Assembly (NCBI GenBank): GCA_021927905.1
Contig: BLLK01000045.1
Span: 1,550,001 to 1,614,000, forward strand
Source of the DNA: Chaetoceros tenuissimus
Taxonomy: Eukaryota > Bacillariophyta > Thalassiosirophyceae > Chaetocerotales > Chaetocerotaceae
Reading direction: 5' to 3'
Length of the DNA: 64,000 bases
The notes under the pieces were generated by a model that was not told the DNA's origin, ran no database searches, and saw only the letters and a list, made by a program, of their open reading frames with translations. Shown here one piece after another: positions 22,901 through 33,427 of the stretch. The stretch's first letter is position 1; each line of letters opens with the position of its first letter. Both the position numbers and the translations under genes were made by a program.

Positions 22901-23852
22901 ATATTCTTAAAAGTGTCACCACCCATATCCTTATCAAAGTGATCAACTGTCAACACAGCGTAATTCAAACATTTCGGGAGATCGCACTTATTATCCATGC
23001 AGATAGTCTGCAAGTGCAAGTACAAGGCAATTTTTTCTGCTGTCCAAGGTCTACTCGATTTTTTCTCAAAAGTAAGAAAAGATACCATCGTCTTTTGCAC
23101 CAACAGACTGAAAAATTCCATATCTCCATCTTTTGCAACAAAAGCAAAAATTTCTTTCAATGCATGTATAGAAGGCTCTCTTAGCCATGATTTATGATTA
23201 TAAAGTCCCAACAGATCTGAGATATACTCTTCAAGAGTCTACAAAAGTTTTATAAGTTTGGGTTGAATGTAAATACTAACTCTCAGAAGCAAGTACGGGG
23301 GATTCTTACCTTTTCAGATGCTTGGTCTAGTGTACCACTACGCACAATTGCCAAGATACCAAACAATCGACCAAATCTAAATTCCCTCTCATCCGATCGA
23401 CTTTTCCCACCACCTTTTTTATTTTTTGCTCCACCTTCATAGTTCGTACATTCTTTCAATGTTTTTCGAACATATAGACTGCAATCATTGCCACCTTTTG
23501 CAGCTGACGCCATCAGTTCAATCCACGTTTTGCCATCTTCAGGTCCCATCTTTGCCGATAATCTGAGAAAAGTTGCAAGACAGGAAGCGAATCCTTGTCG
23601 AGCTGATGCCCTCCCAGAACATAGCCCGTTCAAAAGTCTGGTCAAAGCATAATTTCCATCTTTGACTGTACTTGCAGTACTTTCATCGTCATAGTCTTTC
23701 CTAAGGAAAAGATACGACATCATGGAAGATGCCGCAAAACTTCTTTCTTTGAGATCATTCGAAGCAAGTGAGTAAAAGGTATCCATAAATGGCATAAGCT
23801 CATTTGATTCTTCCTGCGCATCAGACATTTGTACATCACTTTCTTCTGTCAT
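19901..23852 (-). CDS. MYBBP1A / DNA polymerase V (POL5)-like nucleolar protein, with an apparent one-base frame break
   Basis: Exon 1 is 23852-23310 and exon 2 starts at 23238 after a 71-bp intron. Exon 2 runs to a TGA at 21879-21877, but the homologous C-terminal half continues in another frame from 21880. The two frames meet at a run of six A in the coding strand; one more A would join them. The joined protein would have about 1290 residues. It has helical repeats, an acidic block (DDDEDDE), the family-typical HHEGADKALAQLIKLK stretch, and a Lys-rich tail (KKKGKKKKKGKKKK). POL5/MYBBP1A proteins act in rRNA synthesis in the nucleolus. The break could be an assembly error, a real frameshift or recoding. 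Confidence 0.82.
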
Positions 23853-24323
23853 TTTGCTGAATTATATCTTTACACGAAGGAAGTCTCCTATTTACCAGTG
23901 AAGATGGAATTGACTTGAATGTAAGAAAAAGGAAACAGAGATGTATACTACTAACAGTAGAGATAGTAAATGAATGAGATGAAAAGACAAAGAAATCAAT
24001 GGTGGCAAACTCTTTCAATTGAGAGCTAGTCTACCTTACGCTCTAGCCAAATAAAATGAAAAAAGTTCCCTGTCCAGTTGGTGGAGTGACATTTTTAAAT
24101 AATCATTTCGTGGAAGTACGAAACTATGTGGTTGACTCAACCCCTACATCCCTTTTTAAAACTCTTACGAAAGGTAATTAAATTAAAATTGGAACAGGGT
24201 ACACTGCATTCATTAGAAACGTGGTTTTTGTATATATTATTTCTAGAAATAAAACTGCATTATTATTTATTAAAAACATAAAAGGTGAATTGCACCTCTC
24301 CTCTAACTAAATCCTACTTCTAA
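23853..24323. other. Intergenic, no gene seen
   Basis: 471 bp between the POL5-like start and the stop of the next minus-strand gene. AT-rich with no supported coding, RNA or repeat feature. Confidence 0.5.
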
Positions 24324-25733
24324 TTATACTCTCAAAAGAGTGCTACCCTTGAATTTTCTCATCAAAGCATTTTTGCAAGACTCTGCAAATGTATTGTGCT
24401 CGTGTTCCTTTTCTTTTGCCTTGAGCAGTATATTCTTCATTGCAGCCTTGTTTCCTCGATCTATCAAGCGCTGATAAATATCGGGCTGACTTCTTTCACA
24501 CTGACGGCTATAGGCCCTCTGTGCATTTATAGTACCTCTACGCACCATAGTCTTACCTTCCAAAGACCCAATACGATGATACACATTAGACTGGCTTGGA
24601 GACTTCTTCTTATCTACAGGACTTTTTGTGACTGAATCCTTCTTCGATGTACTCTCTTCACAACTTCTATTCACTTTTCCAGAAGATGGAGGCAATCTAG
24701 GACGCAATTGTTTCTCTGGTTTTGGTTGTGGCCACTTTGTTCTAATACCTTTTTCATGGGCATTACTTTTTCTGGTGCGAACTGGTGTTACTCTCATCCT
24801 CATTGTAATATCTGAGAAATCATCAGAACCCGTGAAGGAACCAGCTGTGACAAGGGTATAAAACGGCCTAGGCGAGGGTGCTCTGACGGTTTTCTCAGCT
24901 CTACGCCAGTCATTACTTGAATAGGTTTGCTGAGATGCAAGCCTTTCATGAACACTTTCCCCAGAAGATGAAAATGGACTAGGTGCACGTACTCTCGCCG
25001 GAGATGCATGAGGAAGTTTAGATAAGGTGGAAACCTTTGTACCAGCTACAGAATCATCTGACTTGAGAAAAGTATGAAATGCACGACCTCTTGGTCTAGA
25101 TGGGTATTTACTGCTTCTTTTTCCTTTGCTTGAAAATGTTTCCTGAGTTGCAAGTCTGTCATAAATAGGAGATTCATCTCTTTTAGTTCTAAATACATGT
25201 TCGTTGGATACAGTCTTACGAGCCATTTGAGCATCATTCACCATGTTTTCAGAGGAAGAATCTTTGGATGTCATTCTGATATGAAATGGAGAATCATCTC
25301 TTCTTGTCTTGATCTGCAATGCATTCAATCCAGAATGTCTTGGTACTGTGAGTGGTGCACTGGGACGATCCAAGTAATCTTGCTTATCAGAGTGTGGAGT
25401 GGCCTTGGGAACTGAATCGATGCAATACTTTTGTATTTCACTGGCATCGTCATCAGACTCTTCCACAGAGCTTGAGGAGCTGTACTGTCTCCAAGCTTGA
25501 AGATGCGAGGCCGAAACATTGTCACTTTCACTAGAGTTAGAGAAAGTTGATACACTTTCATCGGATTTATCGACTTCGTTGACGGAAGTTGCTGCGTCTC
25601 TGTTTTCCTGTACAATGATGATTTTGGAAGTTCCATTCTTGAACTTCACTACGTCCGAGACATCTTCTTGAGCTGTTGCCCAATGGTGGTCAGCATGATG
25701 GAGAGAATCAGTTTGATAGTTTGAACACACCAT
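24324..25733 (-). CDS. Unknown Ser-rich protein with repeated RL.SQ.T.SS-type motifs
   Basis: 469 residues from the ATG at 25733, no intron seen. I do not recognise a domain. It is rich in Ser, Arg and Lys and likely disordered. A motif recurs: SPFHIRMTSKDSSS, SPIYDRLATQETFSS, SVHERLASQQTYSS and NVYHRIGS, with a last variant DIYQRLIDRG. Each is preceded by a Pro or Arg stretch. Such regular spacing suggests short linear binding motifs in a scaffold or cytoskeletal adaptor, but this is only a guess. The C-terminus is a charged helix (MKNILLKAKEKEHEH). Length and frame suggest a real gene. Confidence 0.7.
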   Translation of the reverse strand: MVCSNYQTDSLHHADHHWATAQEDVSDVVKFKNGTSKIIIVQENRDAATSVNEVDKSDESVSTFSNSSESDNVSASHLQAWRQYSSSSSVEESDDDASEIQKYCIDSVPKATPHSDKQDYLDRPSAPLTVPRHSGLNALQIKTRRDDSPFHIRMTSKDSSSENMVNDAQMARKTVSNEHVFRTKRDESPIYDRLATQETFSSKGKRSSKYPSRPRGRAFHTFLKSDDSVAGTKVSTLSKLPHASPARVRAPSPFSSSGESVHERLASQQTYSSNDWRRAEKTVRAPSPRPFYTLVTAGSFTGSDDFSDITMRMRVTPVRTRKSNAHEKGIRTKWPQPKPEKQLRPRLPPSSGKVNRSCEESTSKKDSVTKSPVDKKKSPSQSNVYHRIGSLEGKTMVRRGTINAQRAYSRQCERSQPDIYQRLIDRGNKAAMKNILLKAKEKEHEHNTFAESCKNALMRKFKGSTLLRV

Positions 25734-26675
25734 TGCTTTTGGGTGATCTTTTATTTTCCTTCTGATATGTGGTTTATAGGTATTAGAATTAATTCTTTTG
25801 ATGTGTTGTTGAACTTTATGAACTCTGTGATAAGCGATGAAGAAACAAAATTATTTGTGCAAGAAGATGTAAAAGAAAGAATTAGATGTCTCCCGGCCGA
25901 AACGGATCGAATTTGAATAAAATAGATCAGACATTTCGGTTGCAAATTTAAATTCGTCTGATACCCCTCGAAATATACAATTTTAGACAAAATAGCATTG
26001 ATTTTACATGTGTAAACAAGAATTTTCTTGTGCCCCTAACGGATAAATACGTGGGACTCAACTTTCTCCAACGGAAAGGTTCCGTGTAGAGGCGAAAGTC
26101 GTAGAATCTTGGTGATGCAGGGATCTTGGATGGACGCAGGATCTTGATGATTTGCAGGATCTTGGATGACGATCTCTAGCGTAGCTTGTAGCTTTTTTAC
26201 TTTCAACCTTCTTCTCTCTATTGCCTATTGCAGTGTACAGCCTACATGTAGTACTACAAAACCTACTCGGAACTAAATCTTTTAATATCCAAATTCATAA
26301 TTTTCTTTAAAATCACTTTACACAAGATCATTTTCCTAGCTCTAGTAGAGATTATATATTTTATATTTTTTATAATAAAAAAACGGGCATCAAGAATGAA
26401 AATAGCAATCTCTATCTAGACTGCTTTTCAGTCTTGGTGGCCGTTTGAAAATATTGCACCTGTTAGTCCTGTGATTTCTTGACTCATCTTTAAAATTCTG
26501 AATCTTGATATTTTAAAGATAGCGAAGACTTGCTTTCGGGAAGTAGTATAAATCAGTGCTTTTTGCTACTCAAAACCGAAAGGATTACAGAGACTCTTGA
26601 AGTACTGGTTGTTTGGCGAGCAAACTGATGAAGAAAAATCTATTCATCGAGTTGGTCGCCTTCTTCATAGCGCCT
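25734..26675. other. Intergenic with a short imperfect tandem repeat
   Basis: 942 bp without a supported gene. It contains the 4-copy repeat at 26104-26171. The sequence near 26340-26390 is strongly AT-rich. Confidence 0.5.
26104..26171. repeat. Imperfect tandem repeat, unit about 18 bp
   Basis: Four imperfect copies of a unit close to GGATCTTGGATGATGCAG follow one another. The last copy is partial. No function is evident. Confidence 0.7.
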
Positions 26676-28394
26676 TTAAGGATTTCCAAAGTTGAAAGTA
26701 GTTGGTGCAGAATCGTCCATCCCACCTCCAAATGCAAATTGGTTTCCATCCATACCTGGGGCAAGAGCAGGCATTTCCTCCTCTCCTTCAACACCAAAGT
26801 AAGTTTCAAGGATTCTCACACACTTCTCGTAGATATCATTATTGGAATGTTGTTGCAAGTCCTCAATCTTGGTAAGACCATCAGCCTCAGCAATGTGTCG
26901 AGCCATATCGTTGTGAGGTGTACCAGTTCTCGCAGCATCACTTTGACCAACCTTGAGAATGTTTTCTAATCCTTCAAGAGCAATAGTTACAATCTTTGGA
27001 TCTGCAACTCCAAGTAAATCACAAAGAGGTGGGATGCAACCTTGTGTGACCAAGAAACGAATTTGTTCACTAGTTCCGCCAGAAGTAGCGTTAGAAATAG
27101 CCCAAGCAGCTTCCTTACGAATATCAAACTCAGCCTGTTCCAACAGTTGCACTAGAGGTGGGATAATATTTGCATCAATAACCGATTGAATCTGATCCTT
27201 GTTACCTGCGGTAATGTTTGAAATAGTCCAGCATGCCTCTTTGCGAATACCCTTTTTTGGATTCGATAAGAGAGAAAGTAAACATGGTAGTGTATTGTGG
27301 TTGATGATGAATTGTGTCTGCAAGTCAGTTCCAGTGACAATGTTTCCTACTGTTCGAAGTGCAGGAGTTTGAACCGCTGGAGATGGGTGCATCAACAACT
27401 CAATAAGTCTACGACATACACCTGCTTCAATGACTGCCTGAATCTTTTCATTAGGGCCATCAGACAAGTATGAAAGAGCCCAACATGCGTCAGTCAAAAC
27501 TTCTTCGTCCGCTTGATGAATTAATTGTGCAAGGGTTGGAAGTGCAATGCTCACTCTATGAAATTGTGGTTGAGGCTTTCCTCTGCAAAAGTTGGAAAGA
27601 GTCCAGGTCGCGTTTCTCAACATTGATAATTTAGACTCAGCGCTTAATTGCATGAGTAGAGGTTGCATAGCTCCTGATTCGAGAACTAGGTCACGACATG
27701 GAGGTGAATCTCCAGCAATATTTCCTAGTGCCCAAACAGCTTGTTCTCTTACATCGTCATTAGGAGAAGACAAAAGACGAACAAAGATAGGAACTGCATT
27801 GTATTCAATCACTACTTGTGTATTTTCGGAAGTTCCAGATGCAATATTTGTCAAAGCCCATGCAGCTTCGAATTGAAGAGCAGGAGAGTCATCTCTTTGA
27901 AGAAATTGAATAAATCTTGGAACAACACCAGAGTCAATAACTTGCTGGATAGGCGGATTCTTTTCAATCGACAAAAGTCGACGAAATTGGGTAGTGTATT
28001 CCGTTTGAACAGCTGGATCATTCCCCATAACCCCTGCAACCATTTGAGGGAGATTCTCTAGCTTTGTTTGAGGAGCTGCTGCAACAGCAGCTCCCCCCAT
28101 TTGCATTCCTGCGCTTGCTGGAGGTGCCCATGCTGCTTGTTGACGACGTTTATTCAATTGTCCCTCCTTCTTTGTTTTACGGATCTGGAGGGTTGTCTCT
28201 TCACGGCGTCTACGTGCTTCTTCTTGGTCGACTCCTTTTTTGAAGCCTTTTTTACGCTGTATTGTGTAGAAAGAAGAACGTAATGATTAGCTACGACTGG
28301 TGAAAAGATTTCTCTAGTGGAGCATACATTTGTTTCCTCTCATTTTTGAGAGATTCTGGATAGTTCCACTTACATCAAAATCTTTTGGCATCAT
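26676..28394 (-). CDS. Importin subunit alpha (karyopherin alpha)
   Basis: Exon 1 is only seven codons (28394-28374) and exon 2 is 28256-26676, joined through a 117-bp intron to 533 residues, the usual family length. The N-terminal importin-beta-binding domain is rich in Arg/Lys ([19 protein letters not shown]). Armadillo repeats follow, with conserved [33 protein letters not shown] and [11 protein letters not shown] helices that form the groove for nuclear localisation signals. It carries cargo with a classical signal into the nucleus together with importin beta. A TTG inside the IBB domain must not be taken as the start. Confidence 0.95.
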
Positions 28395-28784
28395 CTTGAC
28401 AGATATTTTTTTATAAATTAGGAATTTGAGCTTATTGTGATTTTCTTCTCCTCACTATGCCTTTACTTTGTACTCTTTCCACTACACTTTTTGGAATTGG
28501 TAATTGAGAGTAAAAGGGTGTGGAGGAGGACAGCAGATGTTGGTGATCTCGTGTCCGTGTCTGTTTAGGAAAGAGAAATCTCGCTCACTAGCTATGTAGA
28601 ACAGCATTGTTTCTCCTTTTTTTTTTGACTGTTTTTACTCCTTCGAGTTCGATTAGACCATTCTCTCATTCAATAAAACTCAAACAACTAAACTATCAAT
28701 CTACAAAAAGGCTTCTTCCTCGAGTTGACATGACTGTAAACCTAGATGATCTCTTCTGGTTCATCCGATAAGACTATTATAATT
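28395..28784. other. Intergenic, no gene seen
   Basis: 390 bp between the importin alpha start and the stop of the karyopherin-like gene. Only AT-rich tracts, including a poly-T run near 28620, are visible. Confidence 0.5.
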
Positions 28785-31700
28785 TTAGATTCTATCACAG
28801 TTCCAAATGGTATATTGAGGCTTCAAATTAAAGTCTGATGCCTTTTTCTTTCCACCGCAAACTGACTTCACCAATACCTTCAATTTTCTCCACTTGTCAT
28901 GATTCGTTGATTCAGTTACATCTTTCATTCTTTTCACAAACTCTTCTTTACCCTTTGGTCTCATTGTATCATAATAGTATCCTGCGAGAGTATTAGTTAC
29001 AGAACCAAATTTCATACCATCTCGTAGTCGCATTTCTGCACCAAGTAAAAGAATAGACTGAAAGTATCCATTATCCTGCCCACAACATTCAAACAATGCA
29101 TGAAAGAGGGCTGGTACATATTCAATTGCCCAAGGCGGGACAGAACCGGAAGTGCATCGGTACATCATTGCAACAATCATACCACCTCCAATAATGGAAT
29201 CATCGTTAGGGAGATTATCGGGTGAGATTGGTAGGCGTGCTTCCAGTTTCTGGGCAACTTTTGCAAAAACAAGATTACCAAATCTGAGTACGCTTTCAAA
29301 AAACTCAACCATCGCAAGAGTTTGTGCCCCATCTACGGAAACAACTTCAAGAATATCACTAGATGGCGCTTGTTTCTCCGTTCGTTTGAACATGATTATT
29401 TGTAAACAAACACATAGCGTCTCGCAACTAATATCATGCAGAAGAGTATCGTGCTCAAGCCCGCATTCAAAAGCTAACTCAATTGCTTCAGTGAGTGCAA
29501 GTGTCCACGCTTCAAGAAGTGTTGGACGAGGGTCTTCCCACTCGGACAATATGAATGGCGATTGTACCAAACAAGACGATAGTACACCTTCTTTGCATTG
29601 TGAAAGACTTTTTGTAAAGCTAGAAAATGCTAGATTGACACTGTCTTTACCAATGTTTCCAAGGACTAATTCACTTCTGTACCTGCTAATAGCATCTCTA
29701 ATAGCTATAATATAACCACCAGCTGGTAAAATTTCGTCTCCAATGACTTCCTCATGGAATAAAGAACTAGCAACATTAGATCCAAAGTTATTGTACAATC
29801 TGATGTTTTCACACTCTGCATTTGAAAGGGCCGCTATTGCCTCAATCGCAAACTCGGGAAATCCGTTCTCACCAGCAGATGATTGAAGTAACGCAATAGT
29901 AGCCCCTCTCAGTCTCGCCCATTGAATCACTGCATCGGAAGGTTCGTCAGTTGTATGCATGCTGTATCCATTGAGACATGTATCAATTAGAACTTGCGTT
30001 GCTGCAACTCCATGGCCATTTTGTGCAAACAGATCCCTACAAATGATTGAAGGGAAAGCAGCTAAATCAAAACATGCTTCACAAAGTAGAAATAGGACTT
30101 GTGCGTGCGTGAGATCGGTCCTTTCCTTACTGGATAGAATCACATCTATTGGCTTTTGAAATAACGACTTCAATTCTAGAGATACTTGGTCAGAGGTTTC
30201 GTTATGACAGCGCATTGTGATAAGCCCAATTTTTGCTAAAGCACCAAGATAGACTCTTCTTGATTTTGCTGTTACCCCTTCACCATGTTTCTGTCCAGGT
30301 GGTCTCTTCATTTCTGCTTCATGAAGATACAAATATACTTTCGCCATTTCTGTAAAAGTAGACATGAGATCAATGTTTTTCGCCTGGGCTGCACATTCAA
30401 GAGAGACCTTTGCAAGTAAGTCACCAGCCTTCACGATGCGCATCAAAGCAATACATCCACAATGATCTTCTCCTCCTGGTGCCCTAAAGGCTCCTCTGAT
30501 ATCATATCGTGTGCAATCTAGCGACGACGAAGCAACCAATTCTGGAATATGGATGATTGAATTGGTCAGAGCTACAACACAAACACCGATGCATTTGTGA
30601 GCTTTCTGAACAACTGTATTCTTGCTTCCAACTTTAATCAAAGCGGCAAAGAAAGGAGCAAAAGATGCAACAGTTAGACAAACTAGCCTACTAACCGGAA
30701 GAGTGTCATTGAGTGGAACCGATACAGAAAAGGCATGCAGTAACCTTTCGCAGTAAAAGGTAAGACAGTCCAATGATTTACAGATGATTTCCTCAATATC
30801 CGGTGTAAAGTTACCAGCTTTCGCCAACGTTGTTAGAGATTTTGCAGGAGCTGATAAAGCATGAATGATAGTTTCATGTGGTAATCTATCGTCTCTGCCA
30901 TTTTGATCATCTGCTATTGACAGCTTACAATGGGCTATGATCTGTTTTAGTATTTCCAAAGATGCCTGACATGAAATACTCGAGTTCTCGAGGTTAACGA
31001 TGGATCGTATAATATCTCTCACATCATTTCGTTCGATCTCAATTTCTTCAATGTTATCATCTGCTAAGTTTTCAAAGTATCCGAGTGGATATGCGCACTT
31101 TTGGGACAATATCAATGTTCCTTCACAAATGCCTTTGGTTGCAATTTGATAAAAGTAAGTTTGAGATTTTGTTGTAGCACATTCCACCAAAACTTTATGA
31201 ATAGACTCAATGTGTTCATACGTGAGGGCGCGTACAGATATGTTATCACTTGAGCAAATCATTTTCAATGCATCAATCAAATGATTGCACAATTTCAACG
31301 ACTCTGCCTCATTGTCGATCAAGTCTCCATGCCTCACAAATTGTGGAATACATGCAGAGATGCTGTTACAAATGCAACCGACTGGACCTTCTCCATTCAC
31401 AATTTCATCAACATTTTGGTTCAAGTGATGAAGGTTTGAAACAAGATTGGAATTCATATATTCCCAGGTATAAACTGCTGCAGAACAACCGACCTTTCCA
31501 CGCATGAATGCCTCTCTTTCTGCTTCTTGTCTTTTAGTTTCTCCCGCATTCAAAACACTATCTAATCGTTCTTTATGCCTCTTCTTCGCCTTACTACTTT
31601 GTTTTCTTCTTCCTAGTTGGTGTGTTGCATTGTCTGCTTCAGATGTCATACCTGCTGCAGCCGCTTGTACCTGATCTATCGTCAAAGCTGCTCCTTCAAA

Positions 31701-33002
31701 AATTCTGATCAAATATGCACAGAATGAGAGATTCAAATCTTTAGAATGTCCAGTCATGACACTGAGTGAAGAAGACAGCGTAAACTCAGCAAAGTCCAAT
31801 GGCAAAGGTACAAATCGAGCCCATTTTTCACTAGCAATCAAAATTTGCAGTTGAATGTAACCTCTGTCAATAATCTCGGTCCCATTAAGTAGGAACGAAA
31901 ATGCCTCCTTCAGTAGATTTAATCCTGTTTGTTCACTTCTTAACTCAGTGTTTGCTGCCATTATGCATTTCGGATCAAGTGATAATCGGCCTCGTGCTCC
32001 ACCGGGTGAACCAAGAATACTGTCAGGTATCGATGCCAAAGAAACACAAACGCATCGACTCAGTGTGCGTCTACAAAGATTTTGATTTTCATTGATAAGC
32101 TTCTGGTTGATTCCATCATCATCTATTACAGTTTGTAAAATATCCAAGTGTGTTTGATTTGATGCAATTTCAGCAATTGACTGAAATGTCTGCACGATCA
32201 TGGTTACTATAGGTGATTCAGATGCTGGTGCATTGTTATTTACCGAAGCAGAAGTATAACGGAGCCTAAGGGCCACAACTGCCATAGCTGATGACAAAGT
32301 TTCTAGCATTGGTTGTAATAAGGTATCACCATCATTGCCGTTGATGAAAGTATTCACGAATTGACAGTAAACGTTAAAATACATGCCACAGCCTAATATC
32401 AACAAAGCTATCTCCCCTTTTATTTTGTCTTCGATATCACTTGACGACATATTCATAAAACTTCTATTCTTCAAAGTATTGTGAAAATAATCTTGTAACG
32501 CCTTGCCCAATAGATTAACATGAAAAGAAGAACACTGTTCTCCGTGGAATTTCATAAATTCAGTCCAATATTGACTACTTTCTTCCGTACTGCAATTCGA
32601 TAATATAAAATTTGCCAGTGTATTAACATTCATATGTGGGGAATCAAAGTTCTCCATTTCAAAGTCAATTGCTTCATTCGTTTTCATTCTTCGTAGACGA
32701 TGTAATATTGTTTGCGCACAAAATAATCTTTGTATATCTCTTGAAGAAATTGAGAATAATAGTGGAAGTGATGCATAAAATGAGGATCCATTCGTATCTA
32801 TGTCTGGAACCAAAACTGTACTGACATCACTCTGAGCATCTCTTCTCTTCTGATGTAGTGATATAACTTTTCGGCGAACATTACGAGACTGAAACTCAAT
32901 GAGATATTCATGTGCTTGTTTCTGGCTCGCAGCATTACAGTTTTTGTCAAGCGAGTAAAGGTGAGAAATAGCTTCCCTTAATTTGGGGAGCAAAATTGGC
33001 AT
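28785..33002 (-). CDS. Importin-beta-like karyopherin (transportin-3/importin-13 type)
   Basis: 1405 residues in a single open frame. The N-terminus matches the Ran-binding importin-beta N-terminal region, with AISHLYS, ASQKQAHEYLIEFQ and a later FCAQTILHRLRR helix. The rest is alpha-helical without other domains. The C-terminus ends with a Lys-rich CGGKKK piece, as in TNPO3/IPO13-type receptors. These move SR proteins and other cargo across nuclear pores. It is longer than the usual 920-1000 residues because of several insertions, including a charged loop near 470-500. The subfamily assignment is less sure than the HEAT-repeat karyopherin assignment. Confidence 0.72.
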   Translation of the reverse strand: MPILLPKLREAISHLYSLDKNCNAASQKQAHEYLIEFQSRNVRRKVISLHQKRRDAQSDVSTVLVPDIDTNGSSFYASLPLLFSISSRDIQRLFCAQTILHRLRRMKTNEAIDFEMENFDSPHMNVNTLANFILSNCSTEESSQYWTEFMKFHGEQCSSFHVNLLGKALQDYFHNTLKNRSFMNMSSSDIEDKIKGEIALLILGCGMYFNVYCQFVNTFINGNDGDTLLQPMLETLSSAMAVVALRLRYTSASVNNNAPASESPIVTMIVQTFQSIAEIASNQTHLDILQTVIDDDGINQKLINENQNLCRRTLSRCVCVSLASIPDSILGSPGGARGRLSLDPKCIMAANTELRSEQTGLNLLKEAFSFLLNGTEIIDRGYIQLQILIASEKWARFVPLPLDFAEFTLSSSLSVMTGHSKDLNLSFCAYLIRIFEGAALTIDQVQAAAAGMTSEADNATHQLGRRKQSSKAKKRHKERLDSVLNAGETKRQEAEREAFMRGKVGCSAAVYTWEYMNSNLVSNLHHLNQNVDEIVNGEGPVGCICNSISACIPQFVRHGDLIDNEAESLKLCNHLIDALKMICSSDNISVRALTYEHIESIHKVLVECATTKSQTYFYQIATKGICEGTLILSQKCAYPLGYFENLADDNIEEIEIERNDVRDIIRSIVNLENSSISCQASLEILKQIIAHCKLSIADDQNGRDDRLPHETIIHALSAPAKSLTTLAKAGNFTPDIEEIICKSLDCLTFYCERLLHAFSVSVPLNDTLPVSRLVCLTVASFAPFFAALIKVGSKNTVVQKAHKCIGVCVVALTNSIIHIPELVASSSLDCTRYDIRGAFRAPGGEDHCGCIALMRIVKAGDLLAKVSLECAAQAKNIDLMSTFTEMAKVYLYLHEAEMKRPPGQKHGEGVTAKSRRVYLGALAKIGLITMRCHNETSDQVSLELKSLFQKPIDVILSSKERTDLTHAQVLFLLCEACFDLAAFPSIICRDLFAQNGHGVAATQVLIDTCLNGYSMHTTDEPSDAVIQWARLRGATIALLQSSAGENGFPEFAIEAIAALSNAECENIRLYNNFGSNVASSLFHEEVIGDEILPAGGYIIAIRDAISRYRSELVLGNIGKDSVNLAFSSFTKSLSQCKEGVLSSCLVQSPFILSEWEDPRPTLLEAWTLALTEAIELAFECGLEHDTLLHDISCETLCVCLQIIMFKRTEKQAPSSDILEVVSVDGAQTLAMVEFFESVLRFGNLVFAKVAQKLEARLPISPDNLPNDDSIIGGGMIVAMMYRCTSGSVPPWAIEYVPALFHALFECCGQDNGYFQSILLLGAEMRLRDGMKFGSVTNTLAGYYYDTMRPKGKEEFVKRMKDVTESTNHDKWRKLKVLVKSVCGGKKKASDFNLKPQYTIWNCDRI

Positions 33003-33427
33003 GGTACAAGTTGTAGTAGGTTGGAGATAGATTAAGATTAGACAGTCTAAATCAGATTGTTTTTAGTTGTTGGATATTCGATATGTTCGAGAAAAAATTG
33101 ATGGTTGTCCTTGTCAAGGTTGTTGTCAATACGTAAGTACGTACGTATATGACTTGATGTCGTCATTGGTAAAAGAAAATGATGGTGTTTCAAACGTGAT
33201 GAAATATTCAAAATATATACTTTTTTATTATAATTTCCAATTCTTCGTAAGTATGCAGTTAAGGAGTGTTGAAATATGTATTCATACATGAACATAGGTA
33301 GCCTCTTTTTTCTTTAGTGAAATAATAAAATAAATCGAAACAACGGCAATGCAATGATGTTCATCAGCATCGTCTTTTCTTTCAAATGAACATGATATAT
33401 ATCTGCAATGCACGTAAATGATATGAA
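33003..33427. other. Intergenic, 5' flank of the karyopherin-like gene
   Basis: 425 bp, AT-rich. It contains the palindromic stretch GTACGTACGTA at 33137-33147 about 135 bp upstream of the minus-strand start. No gene is seen. Confidence 0.45.

Noticed and set aside
28610-28700. Possible tRNA gene suggested by a GTTCGATT-like stretch
   Set aside because: No cloverleaf or acceptor stem could be formed around it.
29152-29715. Plus-strand frame of 187 codons
   Set aside because: Antisense to the karyopherin-like gene, with no recognisable features.
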